Positions 39,499-39,634 of a DNA stretch of 39,634 nucleotides are shown piece after piece. Location of the stretch: the NCBI GenBank assembly GCA_050015055.1, contig JBEKCD010000017.1, forward strand, positions 1-39,634. The letters run 5' to 3'. The notes beneath the pieces were generated by a model, which worked only from the letters and a program-made list of their open reading frames with translations, made no database searches and was not told the DNA's origin. The position numbers and the translations under genes were made by a program. The DNA is from JBEKCD01 sp050015055. Its GTDB lineage: Archaea > Thermoproteota > Bathyarchaeia > Bathyarchaeales > Bathycorpusculaceae. Positions within the stretch are counted from its first letter, which is position 1; each line of letters starts with the position of its first letter.

Positions 39499-39634
39499 CT
39501 TGTTCCGAAATTGGCCTAAAATGGTCATAATTCCTATTTTCGGGTTTAGGGACAGTTTTGAGGCACATGTGTGTTTTTAACCCTCCTGTGTACCTTGAAT
39601 TTCCAGACGGGCTAAATGTAGCCTCAACTGCATA
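39344..39634 (-). other. Open frame entering from the right terminal repeat
   Basis: Open from the window edge for 96 codons. The first 45 or so residues (HMCLKTVPKPENRNYDHFRP and the preceding part) are encoded by the repeat arm and shared with the left end; the rest is unique. It could be the 3' part of an element gene or chance. I do not recognise the protein. Confidence 0.25.
39499..39634 (-). repeat. Right arm of terminal inverted repeat
   Basis: Reverse complement of 1-136 with differences at two positions. The last 119 bases are exact. The arm starts 223 bases upstream of the UPF0173 start codon. Confidence 0.85.

Noticed and set aside
1..39634. Linear mobile replicon (Borg-like) because of terminal inverted repeats
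   Set aside because: The content is chromosomal housekeeping, with no replication or mobility genes, the arms are only 136 bases, and the exact 119-base identity suits an assembly end.
1..39634. tRNA, rRNA or intact transposase genes
   Set aside because: I looked in all intergenic stretches and saw no tRNA-like T-loop or acceptor pair, no rRNA sequence and no transposase motif.

Overview
The window is a stretch of archaeal chromosome of moderate GC. The archaeal assignment rests on translation factor aIF2 beta, DUF424 and DUF373 proteins, archaellin-type prepilins with class III signal peptides, an ADP-forming acetyl-CoA synthetase beta subunit, a crenarchaeal-type single-OB SSB, and BRE/TATA-like promoters, several with short or absent leaders. 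The gene mix would fit a member of the TACK group such as Bathyarchaeia, but no rRNA or tRNA gene is present, so the lineage is an inference. TTG and GTG starts are common.

Layout. 1-136: one arm of an inverted repeat shared with the other window end. 145-4328: DUF424 and aIF2 beta (minus), then glycine decarboxylase gcvPA-gcvPB and a MIP18-family protein (plus). 4424-6931: large multi-pass membrane protein of GT-C type. 7205-9949: SSB with a Gly/Arg tail, malic enzyme, and a membrane-anchored helix-hairpin-helix protein with a polyglutamine linker. 9967-12317: small basic protein, PPC/DUF296 protein, RimI-type acetyltransferase, UPF0104 membrane protein. 12544-17212: ParB-ASCH fusion, HEYLH protein, CoA-binding protein, CTP synthase, PUA-like protein. 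17213-18440: gene-poor, with a probable broken gene and the first cluster of a new repeat family. 18441-23521: two membrane proteins, a zinc dehydrogenase, an archaellin-like pilin, an L-2-hydroxyglutarate oxidase-like enzyme. 23614-26973 (minus): 2-oxoacid dehydrogenase E1 alpha and beta, a broken lipoyl (E2) gene, and a second zinc dehydrogenase. 27035-28153: repeat cluster B. 28154-35677: YchF-type GTPase, cis-prenyltransferase, DUF373, coiled-coil protein, ACD beta subunit, M20 hydrolase, HtpX protease. 36151-38141: second archaellin-like pilin and a MetE-like protein. 38142-38624: repeat cluster C. 38625-39275: UPF0173 hydrolase. 39276-39634: second arm of the terminal repeat.

The genes are mainly housekeeping and central carbon or amino-acid metabolism: glycine cleavage, malate to pyruvate, 2-oxoacid oxidation, acetyl-CoA to acetate, CTP and isoprenoid carrier synthesis. 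The least explained material is (i) a dispersed family of about 88-bp units built on TGTAAY-N6-TGTAAT direct repeats, (ii) an orphan ParB-ASCH fusion with a palindrome over its start codon, (iii) the decayed lipoyl gene inside an otherwise intact E1 operon, and (iv) the inverted repeat at the window ends, whose exact 119-base identity may partly reflect assembly.
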